A stretch of DNA of 64,000 bases from Mageeibacillus sp. (GTDB taxonomy: Bacteria > Bacillota > Clostridia > Saccharofermentanales > Saccharofermentanaceae): contig JAKVLB010000001.1 in assembly GCA_022484595.1 (NCBI GenBank), positions 124,001-188,000 of the forward strand, given 5' to 3'. The first letter of the stretch is position 1. The number at the start of each line of letters is the position of its first letter. The position numbers were made by a program, and so were the translations under genes. Below are positions 26,006 to 35,218 of this stretch, one piece after another. The notes under the pieces are model-generated. The model was not told the DNA's origin and did not search any database. It was given only the letters and a program-made list of their open reading frames with translations.

Positions 26006-26890
26006 TTATAAAATCTCTTCTTCTTCGGCCTTACGGTCTCTTCCGATCTCATACACGCGATACTGTGACCAGAGCGTCTCAAGCGACTCGAATGACGTTG
26101 TAATATGCTCTTTGCGATGCATGCCCAGTGTAACAAGCAATGCGTTTATCAGCGACAGCGGTGCCGTCAGCGAGTCGACAAACGAAGCCATCGAAGACTT
26201 TGCGAGAAGCTTACAGTCGCAAAACTCGGTCATCGGTGTTCCGTCGGCATCCGTAATAGAGATAATCGTTGCACCTTTCTGCTTTGCATATCTCATGGAA
26301 TTAATCGTTCTGGCTGAATATCTCGGATACGATATGCCGATCATTACGTCATTCTCGCCTATCGGCATTATCTGCTCGAAAAGTTCATTGGTACAAGTAC
26401 TTCTTACAAGGATAACGTCGTCAAAAAGTACCGTCATATAGAAATGCATGAATTCGGATAACGGAGCAGACGCCCTGATTCCCATTATGTAAATTTTTCG
26501 CGCGCTGAGAATAGCATTCACAGATTTCTGAAATTCAACGGTATCAATGGAATCAAGGGTATCTTTAAGGTTCTCGATATCCTGACTCATAATCTCTCTG
26601 ATTGCGTCATTGTCATTGCTGAATTTCTCAGTATAATCCAGTCGCTGGACTGAAGTAAGTCTGGATTTGAGGTCTTCTTTCAAGGCCTTCTGAAATTCAG
26701 GATAACCGGCATAGCCCAGCTCGGTAGTAAATCTGACAACAGTTGACTCAGATACATTTGTTGCTTCGCCGAGTTTTGCAGCAGTCATGTAAGCCGCCTT
26801 GTCATAGTTATCAATTATGAAATTCGCTATGGCTCTATGGCCTTTGCTCATCTTCGGAGCGGCCTTCTCAATCTGTTCAATTATCTCCAT
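26006..26890 (-). CDS. RpiR/MurR-family transcriptional regulator
   Basis: A 294-residue regulator with an N-terminal HTH_6 domain (about 1-75; ATNVSESTVVRFTTELGY is the helix-turn-helix) and a C-terminal sugar-isomerase-type SIS domain (about 125-260; IYIMGIRASA and IGISYPRYS are the phosphosugar-binding loops). These proteins sense phosphorylated sugars. The start at 26890 overlaps scpB by 14 bases. The ligand is unknown, and no sugar operon adjoins it. Its place between scpB and cmk is not standard. Confidence 0.88.
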   Translation of the reverse strand: MEIIEQIEKAAPKMSKGHRAIANFIIDNYDKAAYMTAAKLGEATNVSESTVVRFTTELGYAGYPEFQKALKEDLKSRLTSVQRLDYTEKFSNDNDAIREIMSQDIENLKDTLDSIDTVEFQKSVNAILSARKIYIMGIRASAPLSEFMHFYMTVLFDDVILVRSTCTNELFEQIMPIGENDVMIGISYPRYSARTINSMRYAKQKGATIISITDADGTPMTEFCDCKLLAKSSMASFVDSLTAPLSLINALLVTLGMHRKEHITTSFESLETLWSQYRVYEIGRDRKAEEEEIL

Positions 26891-27563
26891 TGTCCGCACC
26901 ATCCTGTTCAATCGGATTGCCCGCCTCGTCATCTGATTTAGTCTGCATAAGGCTGTCTATCGTAATCTGGCGATCCTCTCCGCCGGCTGCTTTTCTAAGT
27001 GAATCTTCGAGATCCCTTATAGTCTTGTAAGACATCAGCTCCATGGATGGCAGCTCACTCACAGATTCAATACCGAACTCAAGCAGAAACTGCCTGCTCG
27101 TCCTGAACAGCGCCGGGCGGCCTGGAGCATCAAGATTTCCCGCCTCTTCTATCCATCCGCGATCCAGAAGTCTTGAAATAATCGAGTCGGAAGACACGCC
27201 TCGCACAGTCTCAACCTGAGACCTGGTACATGGCTGATTATATGCGATTATAGCCAGAGTCTCATATGAGGCCTGTGACAGAGGGGCCTGAACCTTTGGT
27301 CCTAACAGACGCTCGAGGACCTTCTTTTCGGACGGTTTGGTCATCATGCAATATGAATCTTCAGTTCTTCTTATGCAAAGACCGCCCCATGGATTCTGAT
27401 CGTACTTATCCATCAGCGTCTTCAGCACTTCGGCCACATCAGACTTCCGGCATTCAAGCGTTTCCGCAATTTTATCGGCACTGACAGAATCACCCGATAC
27501 AAACAGAATGGCTTCGACTGCGCCTGACAATTCCTGGGCTGTAATTCTAAATTCATCTTCCAT
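26877..27563 (-). CDS. scpB: Segregation and condensation protein B
   Basis: ScpB is the winged-helix kleisin-associated subunit of the Smc-ScpAB condensin. The 228-residue protein starts at ATG 27563, one base past the scpA stop, with AAGGA upstream. Typical motifs: GAVEAILFVSGDSVSADKIAETL, ETLAIIAYNQPCTRSQVETVRGV and DAPGRPALFRTSRQFL. It forms an operon with scpA. Confidence 0.95.
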   Translation of the reverse strand: MEDEFRITAQELSGAVEAILFVSGDSVSADKIAETLECRKSDVAEVLKTLMDKYDQNPWGGLCIRRTEDSYCMMTKPSEKKVLERLLGPKVQAPLSQASYETLAIIAYNQPCTRSQVETVRGVSSDSIISRLLDRGWIEEAGNLDAPGRPALFRTSRQFLLEFGIESVSELPSMELMSYKTIRDLEDSLRKAAGGEDRQITIDSLMQTKSDDEAGNPIEQDGADNGDN

Positions 27564-27564
27564 A

Positions 27565-28335
27565 TCAGTCCTTCTTCTCTTCAATTAGTATCTCATCAAA
27601 GTTTGTCTTCTGTGTAGCCCTCACATGATTTCCTTTTACAAGCTCAAGTATCGCAAGAAAGCTCACTATGCGGTCAATCTTCTCCGGCTTTTTTCCTGCG
27701 AACAGCTCGGAGAACAGCAGCCTGCCCCTGCGTGTTATAATCTTGAGCATATTCTTCATTCTCTCTCTGACAGACAGCTTGTCACGCTTCAATATATTGG
27801 TAATCTTGGTTGAAATATCGTTGAACCTTACTTTATTGCGCATTGTTATGTCTGATACGGCTGAATCAAAGCTTGCCGGCAGAAATTCCTGCTGAGGAAG
27901 CGTAATATCGATTCCAAGCTGCTTGGCTGTCTGTGCTACCCGAGTTCTTGAACCGTCATACTTCTCACGGCGCTCTTTGAGTTCATTCGCGAAAACTCGG
28001 CACCTCTTGTATCTCATAAGCGATATGACAAGCTCTTCTCTCGGGTCTTCGCCTTCTGAACCGTCACTTTGAGCTGACCTAAGACCAGGAAGCATCATTT
28101 TCGACTTTATGTGCACAAGTGTCGCGCCCATGACAAGGAAATCCGATGCCACATCCATATCCAGTTTCTTCATTCCCGCAAGATAGTCAAGATACTGCTC
28201 GGTTATCTCGGCAATAGGGATATCGTATACATCGATGTCATTCTTCTCTATCAGATGGAAAAGAAGGTCCAAAGGACCTTCAAAATGTCTGAATCTGACT
28301 GCGTGCTTCGCATTCTCTTCAATCATATTGCCCAT
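27565..28335 (-). CDS. scpA: Segregation and condensation protein A
   Basis: ScpA is the kleisin subunit that bridges Smc heads. The 256-residue protein has the N-terminal FEGPLDLLFHLIEKNDIDVYDIPI motif region and the C-terminal winged helix with FLAILELVKG. Two in-frame ATGs (codons 1 and 4) are possible starts. It is followed by scpB and preceded by the M50 protease gene, ten bases away. Confidence 0.95.
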   Translation of the reverse strand: MGNMIEENAKHAVRFRHFEGPLDLLFHLIEKNDIDVYDIPIAEITEQYLDYLAGMKKLDMDVASDFLVMGATLVHIKSKMMLPGLRSAQSDGSEGEDPREELVISLMRYKRCRVFANELKERREKYDGSRTRVAQTAKQLGIDITLPQQEFLPASFDSAVSDITMRNKVRFNDISTKITNILKRDKLSVRERMKNMLKIITRRGRLLFSELFAGKKPEKIDRIVSFLAILELVKGNHVRATQKTNFDEILIEEKKD

Positions 28336-28344
28336 TCGTGCCTG

Positions 28345-29055
28345 TCATACCAGAAGCGAATATAATCCGTTACATACAGTATTGATAACCCATGTGAACG
28401 GGAATGATATTCCTTCAATAATGTAGCTTAGTATAGAAACATTCGAGATTGAACCCAGAATAAACAATATCCAGATACACATCGGACTGAACCTCTCAAA
28501 TTTACGGTAACCCTCGGAAGACCTGATCTTGTAAGGCAGAAGTTCCTGCAGAACGTGGAAACCGTCAAGAGGAGGTATCGGTATGAGATTGAACGCAAGA
28601 AGCATCATCGAGAATGACGAGGTATAGGTCAGAACAGTTGTTATTACAACAATAGGCATTGTGCTTGTTCCGAGAAAAGCCGTGATAAAAACACTGATTA
28701 TCTGACAAAGAAAGGACAACAGAAAATTTCCTGCAACACCCGCCAGATTTACCAGAATAATCATAGCTCTTCTGCTCTTGAACCTGCTCAGGTAATTCGG
28801 GTTGAATATAACAGGTTTGCCCCATCCGAACCCGGCAAGAAGAAGAAGAACTGTTCCTACCGGATCAATATGCGCCAGAGGATTAAGCGTAAGTCTGCCC
28901 TGATACTTCGGCGTATTGTCGCCAAGCCAGACAGCAACTGCCGCGTGCATGAATTCATGCAGCGAAAATGACAGTGTCATTGCGAAAAGCATTATCAGAA
29001 GATAGAAAATAATCTCCTGAGCACTCAGTCCTTTGTTAAATAATTGAAGGAGCAT
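28345..29055 (-). CDS. Site-2 protease family membrane protein (M50)
   Basis: A 236-residue membrane protein with about five or six hydrophobic segments. The zinc site HEFMHA occurs in the first third, and NLIPIPPLDG supplies the second zinc site (N-x2-P-x-P-x-LDG). It belongs to the short M50 group without a PDZ domain that often stands beside scpA in Firmicutes. The substrate is unknown. It starts three bases after the ileS stop, with AAAGG upstream. Confidence 0.9.
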   Translation of the reverse strand: MLLQLFNKGLSAQEIIFYLLIMLFAMTLSFSLHEFMHAAVAVWLGDNTPKYQGRLTLNPLAHIDPVGTVLLLLAGFGWGKPVIFNPNYLSRFKSRRAMIILVNLAGVAGNFLLSFLCQIISVFITAFLGTSTMPIVVITTVLTYTSSFSMMLLAFNLIPIPPLDGFHVLQELLPYKIRSSEGYRKFERFSPMCIWILFILGSISNVSILSYIIEGISFPFTWVINTVCNGLYSLLV

Positions 29056-29058
29056 AGG

Positions 29059-32000
29059 TTACGCCTTTCTTACCGAGATTTTCAAAATCTCGCCGTTGAT
29101 GTTCCATTCCTTTGCGTTATCGCCAAGACTGCCTGTTACCTCGGTTGCAAGAACCTCGGAAGCGAGATAGTCTTTCTTCTTTTCAATTATTGACGAAAGC
29201 TTCTCATTGCCTTCATAGCCCAGGACGATACGGTCCGTAACCTCAAGACCTGTCTCCTTACGCTGAGTCTGAACCTTGGAGATAATCTCGCGCACGAAAC
29301 CGTCTTCAATCAGATCTTGGGTCAGTACAGTAGATACAGAAACGGTAAGTCCCTTGTCAGACTGCGTGCTGTAACCCTCCGGCTGACTTGTGGCAATGAT
29401 AAAATCATCTTCATTCATCACAAAATCTTCACCGTCAACGTTTATCGTGACAGAACCTGACTCTTTAAGTGCATTGTATGTCTGCTTTCCGGGAAGCTTT
29501 GCAATAACTTCCTTCGCCGCATTGAGCTTTGGACCGAACTTGCGCCCGCAGGTCTTGAGCTGCGGCTTGAAACTGTAGTCAACAAGACTCGACGCATCCT
29601 TCAGAACCTCAATACTTCTGATATTAAGCTCGTCTAAGACAATCGGCTTGTATTCATCGTCAACAGACTTATCTGACACTACGAAAACAGAAGCCAGCGG
29701 CTGACGGTTCTTAAGGTTTGCAGCTTCACGGCATGCTCTTCCGAGAACAACTATATTCTCGATAAGAGACATCTCTTCTTCAAGTTTCTTGTCAATGAGA
29801 CTCTCATCAGCCACAGGATAACTTGTAAGATGAACGGAATCAGGTGCTGAAGAATCAACGGTTCTTACTATGTTCTGATAAATCTCTTCTGTAATGAACG
29901 GAACAAAAGGGGCGCACAGTCTCGTAAACTTTTCGAGAACGGTATAAAGCGTCATGTAGGCGTCAATCTTGTCGGCCGTCTCCTCACCGCCCCAGTATCT
30001 TTCACGGCAACGTCTGACATACCAGTTTGAAAGCTCGTCGGTAAAGTCCTGGATTATGCGTGCGGAAGCAGAGATGTCATAGGCATCCATCTTCGCTGTT
30101 ACTGTCTTTATGACAGTATTGAGTCGCGACAGGATCCATCTGTCCATAGCGCACAGTCTGCCGGTATCAAGTGTATACCTGGTCGGGTCAAAACCGTCTA
30201 TATCGGCGTACATAACATAGAACGCATATGTATTCCAGTATGTTCCTATGAACTTCTTGATGCCGTCATTGACAGCATCATCAGAGAAACGGCTCGGAAG
30301 CCACGGCTGATTGGCTGAGTAAAAATACCACCTTGCGGCATCAGCGCCCTGCCTGTCAAGAATATCCCATGGATCGACAACGTTGCCGAGATGTTTGCTC
30401 ATCTTCTTGCCGTCCTTGTCCTGAACGAGACCCATGACTATGCAGTTCTCAAAAGGCGCTCTTCCGAACAGAACAGTACTTATGGCAATCAGCGAATAGA
30501 ACCATCCTCTCGTCTGATCCAGAGCCTCGGAAATAAACTGGCACGGATAGTGAGATTCAAAGTATTCCTTGTTCTCAAATGGATAATGATACTGCGCGAA
30601 AGGCATTGACCCGGAGTCAAACCAGCAGTCGATAACCTCGGATACACGCTTCATACGGCCGCCGCACTTCGGGCATCTGATATGAACATTATCAACATAA
30701 GGCTTGTGAAGCTCAATATCATCAGGACAATCGTCACTCATGGACTTAAGTTCTTCAATTGAACCTATGCAGTGACGGCATCCGCACCCGCACTCCCACA
30801 CAGGAAGCGGCGTACCCCAGTATCTCTCGCGGGAAATACCCCAGTCGATGACGTTCTCAAGGAAATCCCCCATGCGTCCGTCTCTTATAGACTCAGGCAG
30901 CCAGTTAACCATGCTGTTTGACTTGAGAAGCTCCTGACGCTTGCTTGACATTGCAATAAACCATGTTGATCTTGCATAGTAAATAAGCGGAGTATCACAC
31001 CTCCAGCAGAACGGATAATCATGCTCGAAAGCATGCTTTTTGATTAGCTTTCCTTCAACATTAAGCTTCCTGATAATAAGCGGATCAGCATCCTTGACGA
31101 ACATTCCTGCAAATTCTCCGCATACTGCCGGAAGTTTGCCCTGCTCATCAACAAGCTGGATAAAAGGAATATTATTCTCTCTTCCGACTCTTGCATCGTC
31201 TTCACCGAATGCAGGCGCGATATGGACGATACCTGTACCGTCTTCCATAGTTACATAACTGTCGGACACAACAAAATATGACTTCTTGCCGTTTACGATA
31301 TCTCTTGCGTAATCGAAAAGCGGTTCATACTCCATTCCGCACAAATCTTTGCCGATGTAGCTGCATACTGCTTCATTCTCCGGGAAAAGAGATGAAACAA
31401 GAGCCTTGGCCATGATGTAGTAAACATCTCTTTCACTTCCGTCAAGGTCCTTTGTGACTTTGATTTTTACGTACTCATCTTTTGGAGATACGCACAAGGC
31501 AGCATTGGAAGGAAGTGTCCACGGAGTTGTTGTCCATGCTGCAAAATAAGTGTCAGTGCTTCCCTTGACCAGAAATCTCACATATACTGAATTCTCTTTG
31601 ACCTTCTTATATCCCTGTGCAACCTCATGGCTTGACAGTGCCGTTCCGCAGCGCGGGCAGTAAGGAACAATCTTATGTCCTTTGTAAAGAAGCCCCTTGT
31701 CCCACATCTGGCGAAGCGCCCACCACTCTGATTCTATATATGAATTGTCGTATGTTACATAAGGGTGTTCCATGTCAGCCCAGAAACCGACGCGGTCACT
31801 CATATGCTCCCACTGATCCTTGTAGGTCCATACCGATTCCTTGCATTTTCTGATAAATGGCTCGACGCCGTAATCTTCAATCTGCGGCTTGCCGTTGATT
31901 CCAAGAGATTTCTCTACCTCAAGCTCAACCGGAAGTCCGTGTGTATCCCAGCCTGCCTTGAAAGAAACGGCTTCTCCCTTCATTGAATGATATCGCGGAA

Positions 32001-32205
32001 TAACATCCTTGATAACGCGGGTCTTTATATGTCCGATATGCGGCTTTCCGTTAGCCGTAGGCGGCCCGTCATATAAAGTAAAAGTAGGAGCTCCGTCCTT
32101 CTCGGACTTTAGACTCCTCTTATAGATGTTGTTATTTTTCCAGAATTCGAGAACTTCCTTCTCTCTGTCAACGAAATTGAGTTCCTTCGATACTTTCTTG
32201 TACAT
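29059..32205 (-). CDS. ileS: Isoleucyl-tRNA synthetase (IleS2-like)
   Basis: Charges tRNA-Ile. The 1048-residue protein starts at ATG 32205, which has AGGTGG eight bases upstream; the ORF track starts 15 codons early. Motifs: PTANGKPHIGHIKTR (HIGH), the editing domain with TTTPWTLPSN, GWDTHGLP, an insert with CECGCGCRHC and CPKCGG, and KKMSKHLGN (KMSKS). The length and organisation suggest the eukaryote-like IleS2 type, which is linked to mupirocin tolerance in other bacteria; that is inference. The short leader has no T-box. Confidence 0.95.
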   Translation of the reverse strand: MYKKVSKELNFVDREKEVLEFWKNNNIYKRSLKSEKDGAPTFTLYDGPPTANGKPHIGHIKTRVIKDVIPRYHSMKGEAVSFKAGWDTHGLPVELEVEKSLGINGKPQIEDYGVEPFIRKCKESVWTYKDQWEHMSDRVGFWADMEHPYVTYDNSYIESEWWALRQMWDKGLLYKGHKIVPYCPRCGTALSSHEVAQGYKKVKENSVYVRFLVKGSTDTYFAAWTTTPWTLPSNAALCVSPKDEYVKIKVTKDLDGSERDVYYIMAKALVSSLFPENEAVCSYIGKDLCGMEYEPLFDYARDIVNGKKSYFVVSDSYVTMEDGTGIVHIAPAFGEDDARVGRENNIPFIQLVDEQGKLPAVCGEFAGMFVKDADPLIIRKLNVEGKLIKKHAFEHDYPFCWRCDTPLIYYARSTWFIAMSSKRQELLKSNSMVNWLPESIRDGRMGDFLENVIDWGISRERYWGTPLPVWECGCGCRHCIGSIEELKSMSDDCPDDIELHKPYVDNVHIRCPKCGGRMKRVSEVIDCWFDSGSMPFAQYHYPFENKEYFESHYPCQFISEALDQTRGWFYSLIAISTVLFGRAPFENCIVMGLVQDKDGKKMSKHLGNVVDPWDILDRQGADAARWYFYSANQPWLPSRFSDDAVNDGIKKFIGTYWNTYAFYVMYADIDGFDPTRYTLDTGRLCAMDRWILSRLNTVIKTVTAKMDAYDISASARIIQDFTDELSNWYVRRCRERYWGGEETADKIDAYMTLYTVLEKFTRLCAPFVPFITEEIYQNIVRTVDSSAPDSVHLTSYPVADESLIDKKLEEEMSLIENIVVLGRACREAANLKNRQPLASVFVVSDKSVDDEYKPIVLDELNIRSIEVLKDASSLVDYSFKPQLKTCGRKFGPKLNAAKEVIAKLPGKQTYNALKESGSVTINVDGEDFVMNEDDFIIATSQPEGYSTQSDKGLTVSVSTVLTQDLIEDGFVREIISKVQTQRKETGLEVTDRIVLGYEGNEKLSSIIEKKKDYLASEVLATEVTGSLGDNAKEWNINGEILKISVRKA

Positions 32206-32256
32206 TTGCGTTCCACCTGTCTTTATAACCATATTCGGCTCATAAACCAAGTATTA

Positions 32257-32286
32257 ATTATAATTAAAGGTGTGCATCAAAGTCAA
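32257..32286 (-). promoter_or_regulatory. Promoter for ileS
   Basis: TTGACT, an 18-base spacer and a consensus TATAAT on the minus strand, 52 bases before the ileS start. Confidence 0.75.
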
Positions 32287-32296
32287 GGAACTATAT

Positions 32297-32986
32297 TTAC
32301 CTGACAATATTCCAGGGTTTTTCATCGGCAAACGGCAGTTCAAAGCTCATCTTCTCGGGCCGGGTGGGATGATTGAATTCAATTTTGTAAGACTGAAGTG
32401 CGATATCACCGCTCCAAAGACCGGTTCCGCCGTATCTGCGGTCGCCGAGTATCGGGTGTGATATGTGCGCAAACTGGGCTCTGATCTGATGTCCTCTGCC
32501 TGTTCCCAGGTTGATTTCAATCAGAGAGGCCATTGAATCACTTCTGATGACGCGATATCTTAGATCCGATATTTTGGAACCTGGGACCTCGCGGTCATAT
32601 ACGGTTACCGTGTTGGTCGCCGGATCCTTGACGAGAAAATTCTCAAGTCCGCCGTATCCTTCAAGTCTGCCTTCAACGACAGCCCGGTATTGCTTGACAA
32701 ATGTCCTGCTTCGAATCTGTTCCGAAAGCCTGGACGCGGCCTTGCTTGTTCTAGCGAAAACCATAACCCCGGACACAGGACGGTCAAGACGGTGAACAAG
32801 CCCTATAAATACCTCTCCCGGTTTATTGTATTTGATTCTGACATAGTCCTTGAGTATACCGAGCATATCAGGAGCATCGCTTCCGTCGCTCTGCGACAGC
32901 ACACCCGCCGGTTTAACCGCGACAATCAGATGATTGTCCTCGTAGAGTATCTGAACATTGCAGTCCGGCTTTATGTCTCTGTCCAT
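32297..32986 (-). CDS. RluA-family RNA pseudouridine synthase
   Basis: A 229-residue pseudouridine synthase with the catalytic HRLDRPVSG motif (aspartate near residue 78), the N-terminal DNHLIVAVKPAG strand, and LGTGRGHQIRAQFAHISHPILGD. There is no S4 domain, as in the YhcT or RluA/C short forms. The target uridine in rRNA or tRNA cannot be told. ATG 32986 has GGTGG upstream and overlaps the methyltransferase gene by 16 bases. Confidence 0.88.
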   Translation of the reverse strand: MDRDIKPDCNVQILYEDNHLIVAVKPAGVLSQSDGSDAPDMLGILKDYVRIKYNKPGEVFIGLVHRLDRPVSGVMVFARTSKAASRLSEQIRSRTFVKQYRAVVEGRLEGYGGLENFLVKDPATNTVTVYDREVPGSKISDLRYRVIRSDSMASLIEINLGTGRGHQIRAQFAHISHPILGDRRYGGTGLWSGDIALQSYKIEFNHPTRPEKMSFELPFADEKPWNIVR

Positions 32987-33882
32987 CTCGCCACCGATCC
33001 GCAAGGCAGATTAACACCCATGCCGGAGACATGAAGTCCCAGCTCTCCCGCAGAGACCTTGCCGGTCCTGCCTGTCCCCGATGTCGCAAGAGACAGTATC
33101 TGCCCGGACGCTTCGCATGTTATACCCGTAGCATAAGAGCTTGCAATAAAAAACAGCGGGTTGTCAGTAAGCAGCATCGAAGCCATCCTGGCAAAATCAT
33201 AGAAAGAATCTTCAAGCTTCCAGAGTTCACCTGACGGACCTCTTCCATAAGAAGGCGGATCCATGATTATTCCGTCATAGCGGTGTCCCCGCCGTATTTC
33301 CCTTTCGACAAACTTGCGACAATCATCGGCTATAAATCTTACAAATCTGTCTGCTATTCCGGACTCAGCCATATTCTCTTTGGCGCGGCCAATCATGCCC
33401 TTGGATGCGTCAACATGGACTACTTCTGCGGCGCCGTGAGCACTGCAGGCAACTGTTGCAGCTCCTGTATACGCGAAAAGGTTGAGTACCTTAATATCAT
33501 CTCTTCCGGACCTGACCGCCCTGTCAATCAGATCCCCGCAGAAATCCCAGTTTGCAGCCTGTTCCGGAAACAGACCTGTATGTTTGAATGACGTAGGTTC
33601 AACAATGAATCTGAGCTTCTTTCCCAATGAATCATAGTTAATCTTCCATGATTCCGGCAGAGGCCTGAGCTTGGTCCAGGATCCGCCGCCTTCTGAGCTT
33701 CTGTTATAAACGGCGCATGGTCGTTCAATCTCATCCATTGAAATCTCTCTGCCGTCTTTAAATACAGGCCATATGGCCTGAGGATCCGGTCGCCTCAGCG
33801 TAATATCGCCCCAGCGTTCATATTTCTCGCCGCCGCCGGCGTACAAAATCTCATAATCCTGCCATTTATCAGATACAAACAT
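32971..33882 (-). CDS. RlmI/RlmK-like class I SAM methyltransferase
   Basis: A 303-residue methyltransferase. The SAM-binding strand VLNLFAYTGAATVACSAHGA (motif I) lies around residues 133-155, then VVHVDASKGM, and motif IV DPPSYGRG near residue 218, which is typical of RNA base methyltransferases of the RlmI/RlmL(K) type. The FPEQAANWDF segment just before motif I also fits. The N-terminal PUA domain of RlmI is missing. Probably acts on 23S rRNA. Its start is one base after the upstream lipoprotein stop. Confidence 0.83.
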   Translation of the reverse strand: MFVSDKWQDYEILYAGGGEKYERWGDITLRRPDPQAIWPVFKDGREISMDEIERPCAVYNRSSEGGGSWTKLRPLPESWKINYDSLGKKLRFIVEPTSFKHTGLFPEQAANWDFCGDLIDRAVRSGRDDIKVLNLFAYTGAATVACSAHGAAEVVHVDASKGMIGRAKENMAESGIADRFVRFIADDCRKFVEREIRRGHRYDGIIMDPPSYGRGPSGELWKLEDSFYDFARMASMLLTDNPLFFIASSYATGITCEASGQILSLATSGTGRTGKVSAGELGLHVSGMGVNLPCGSVARWTET

Positions 33883-33883
33883 A

Positions 33884-34825
33884 TTACCTCACAGTCATCG
33901 GGTCAGAATATACCACATCATGCCCGTCATACCTCAAAACCACCTTATACTCACCGGTCTCAAAATTCGTTATTCCAAGCGATACCGGAGCAGAGAAGTC
34001 ACACTCACAGGTTACTTCGCCGTTCATCGAAACATCAATGGTCGCAACCTCAGAATCGTCGCGCATGAGAACTGCCGTAAAATCTCCGTAGACAGGCCTG
34101 TCAAAATAGAAAACATTCTTCAGTGCATATGCGTCTTCTGCAGAAGTAACATCGGAATCAACCGGCGTATCCATCTCGACATTGTACCATGCCGTATAAA
34201 CATAGGAGCTCATATATCCGGCAAGATTGCTAACTCCGTCCATAACAAGCTGATTCGTCCCGCCCTGTGTACCCGTTGGCTCTGTCTCCCGGCTATCCTC
34301 AAAATCCAGTTCCTCATAAGGTGTCATAAACAAATCAGTAAAATCGTCGGCTTTCTGAATCACCCATTCTTCATCAGAGTTCCTTACAAGCTTGAAAACA
34401 AGCTTCTCATTGCCATATTTCATATTATCAATGGCTTCAGTATACTCCTCCGGTGTCGTGAATGACTCGTCCAGCGCGGAGATATCGTAGCAATGTCCCA
34501 TTCGTACAACAACACTCGCTTTCCTCCTGTCATTGCTGACAGATGCTTCACACGACCTGATTCTGGCCTGCTCAATCGCGGATTCAAGCACCTCTTCCTG
34601 GCGGTCATCTGTAGAAAACTTCGGGTTTGTTACAAAATAGGTGTCGTAATCGACTCTCTCGGGATCATTGAGAAAATCATTGATAAAACTCTCGACAGTG
34701 TCTTCGGCATCCGTCACGGCAGCATCATTCAGAAAAGACATACATCCGGTAAAACCTGTTATAAATGCAATACAAAGTAACAGACACATAAGCTTTGATA
34801 TAAAAATACAGCCTTTACTCTTCAT
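33884..34825 (-). CDS. Lipoprotein with NTF2-like and Ig-like parts
   Basis: A 313-residue lipoprotein (signal peptide, lipobox FTGC at about residue 28). Residues about 35-160 look like a small DUF-type domain with an NTF2-like pattern (AEDTVESFINDFLN ... WVIQKADDFTD). The C-terminal 110 residues form a beta-rich domain (VFYFDRPVYGDFTAVLMRD) similar to the one in the lipoproteins at 35.2 and 36.3 kb. GAGGTG lies eight bases before the ATG. It is followed directly by the methyltransferase gene. Function unknown. Confidence 0.8.
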   Translation of the reverse strand: MKSKGCIFISKLMCLLLCIAFITGFTGCMSFLNDAAVTDAEDTVESFINDFLNDPERVDYDTYFVTNPKFSTDDRQEEVLESAIEQARIRSCEASVSNDRRKASVVVRMGHCYDISALDESFTTPEEYTEAIDNMKYGNEKLVFKLVRNSDEEWVIQKADDFTDLFMTPYEELDFEDSRETEPTGTQGGTNQLVMDGVSNLAGYMSSYVYTAWYNVEMDTPVDSDVTSAEDAYALKNVFYFDRPVYGDFTAVLMRDDSEVATIDVSMNGEVTCECDFSAPVSLGITNFETGEYKVVLRYDGHDVVYSDPMTVR

Positions 34826-34848
34826 TCACGGCACACCTCAAATAATTC

Positions 34849-34876
34849 TTTCAAAAACTTAAGACTTAATTATAAT
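34849..34876 (+). promoter_or_regulatory. Promoter giving a probable leaderless transcript
   Basis: TTTCAA, a 16-base spacer and TATAAT. The start codon A of the next gene lies seven bases after the -10, where transcription should begin, and no Shine-Dalgarno is present. Confidence 0.55.
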
Positions 34877-34882
34877 ATAGCA

Positions 34883-35155
34883 ATGAAGATTTTGCTCACA
34901 ATTTATGCGGCTATAAACCTGATTGCATTTATTCTTTTCGGCGTGGACAAGCGCCGCGCCATCCGACATTCCTGGAGAATATCGGAAGCCTGCCTGCTGC
35001 TCTCCGCCGCGATGTTCGGCGGTTTAGGTGCTTTTCTGGGAATGCAGCTTTTCCGTCACAAGACAAAGCATCCAAGATTTGTAATTCTTGTGCCTGTATT
35101 TATGATTTTTCAATTGGTGATTCTGTTTTATCTGTGCAGAAAATTATGCCTTTAA
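34883..35155 (+). CDS. DUF1294 family membrane protein
   Basis: A 90-residue inner-membrane protein with three hydrophobic segments. It carries the DUF1294 hallmark GVDKRRAIRHSWRISE after the first helix, a Gly-rich second helix, and LFRHKTKHPRF before the third. The function of the family is unknown. It is the only plus-strand gene in its neighbourhood and appears to be monocistronic. No Shine-Dalgarno is seen; the promoter -10 lies right before the start. Confidence 0.88.
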   Translation: MKILLTIYAAINLIAFILFGVDKRRAIRHSWRISEACLLLSAAMFGGLGAFLGMQLFRHKTKHPRFVILVPVFMIFQLVILFYLCRKLCL

Positions 35156-35218
35156 GGAGAAGTCGGCCGCCTTTGTCTTACCGGGATTCTGATTGGTTTG
35201 ACCTCTGACTGTCCGGGC

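Noticed and set aside
32206-32296. T-box leader for ileS
   Set aside because: Only about 90 bases, with a normal promoter and no specifier stem or T-box sequence.
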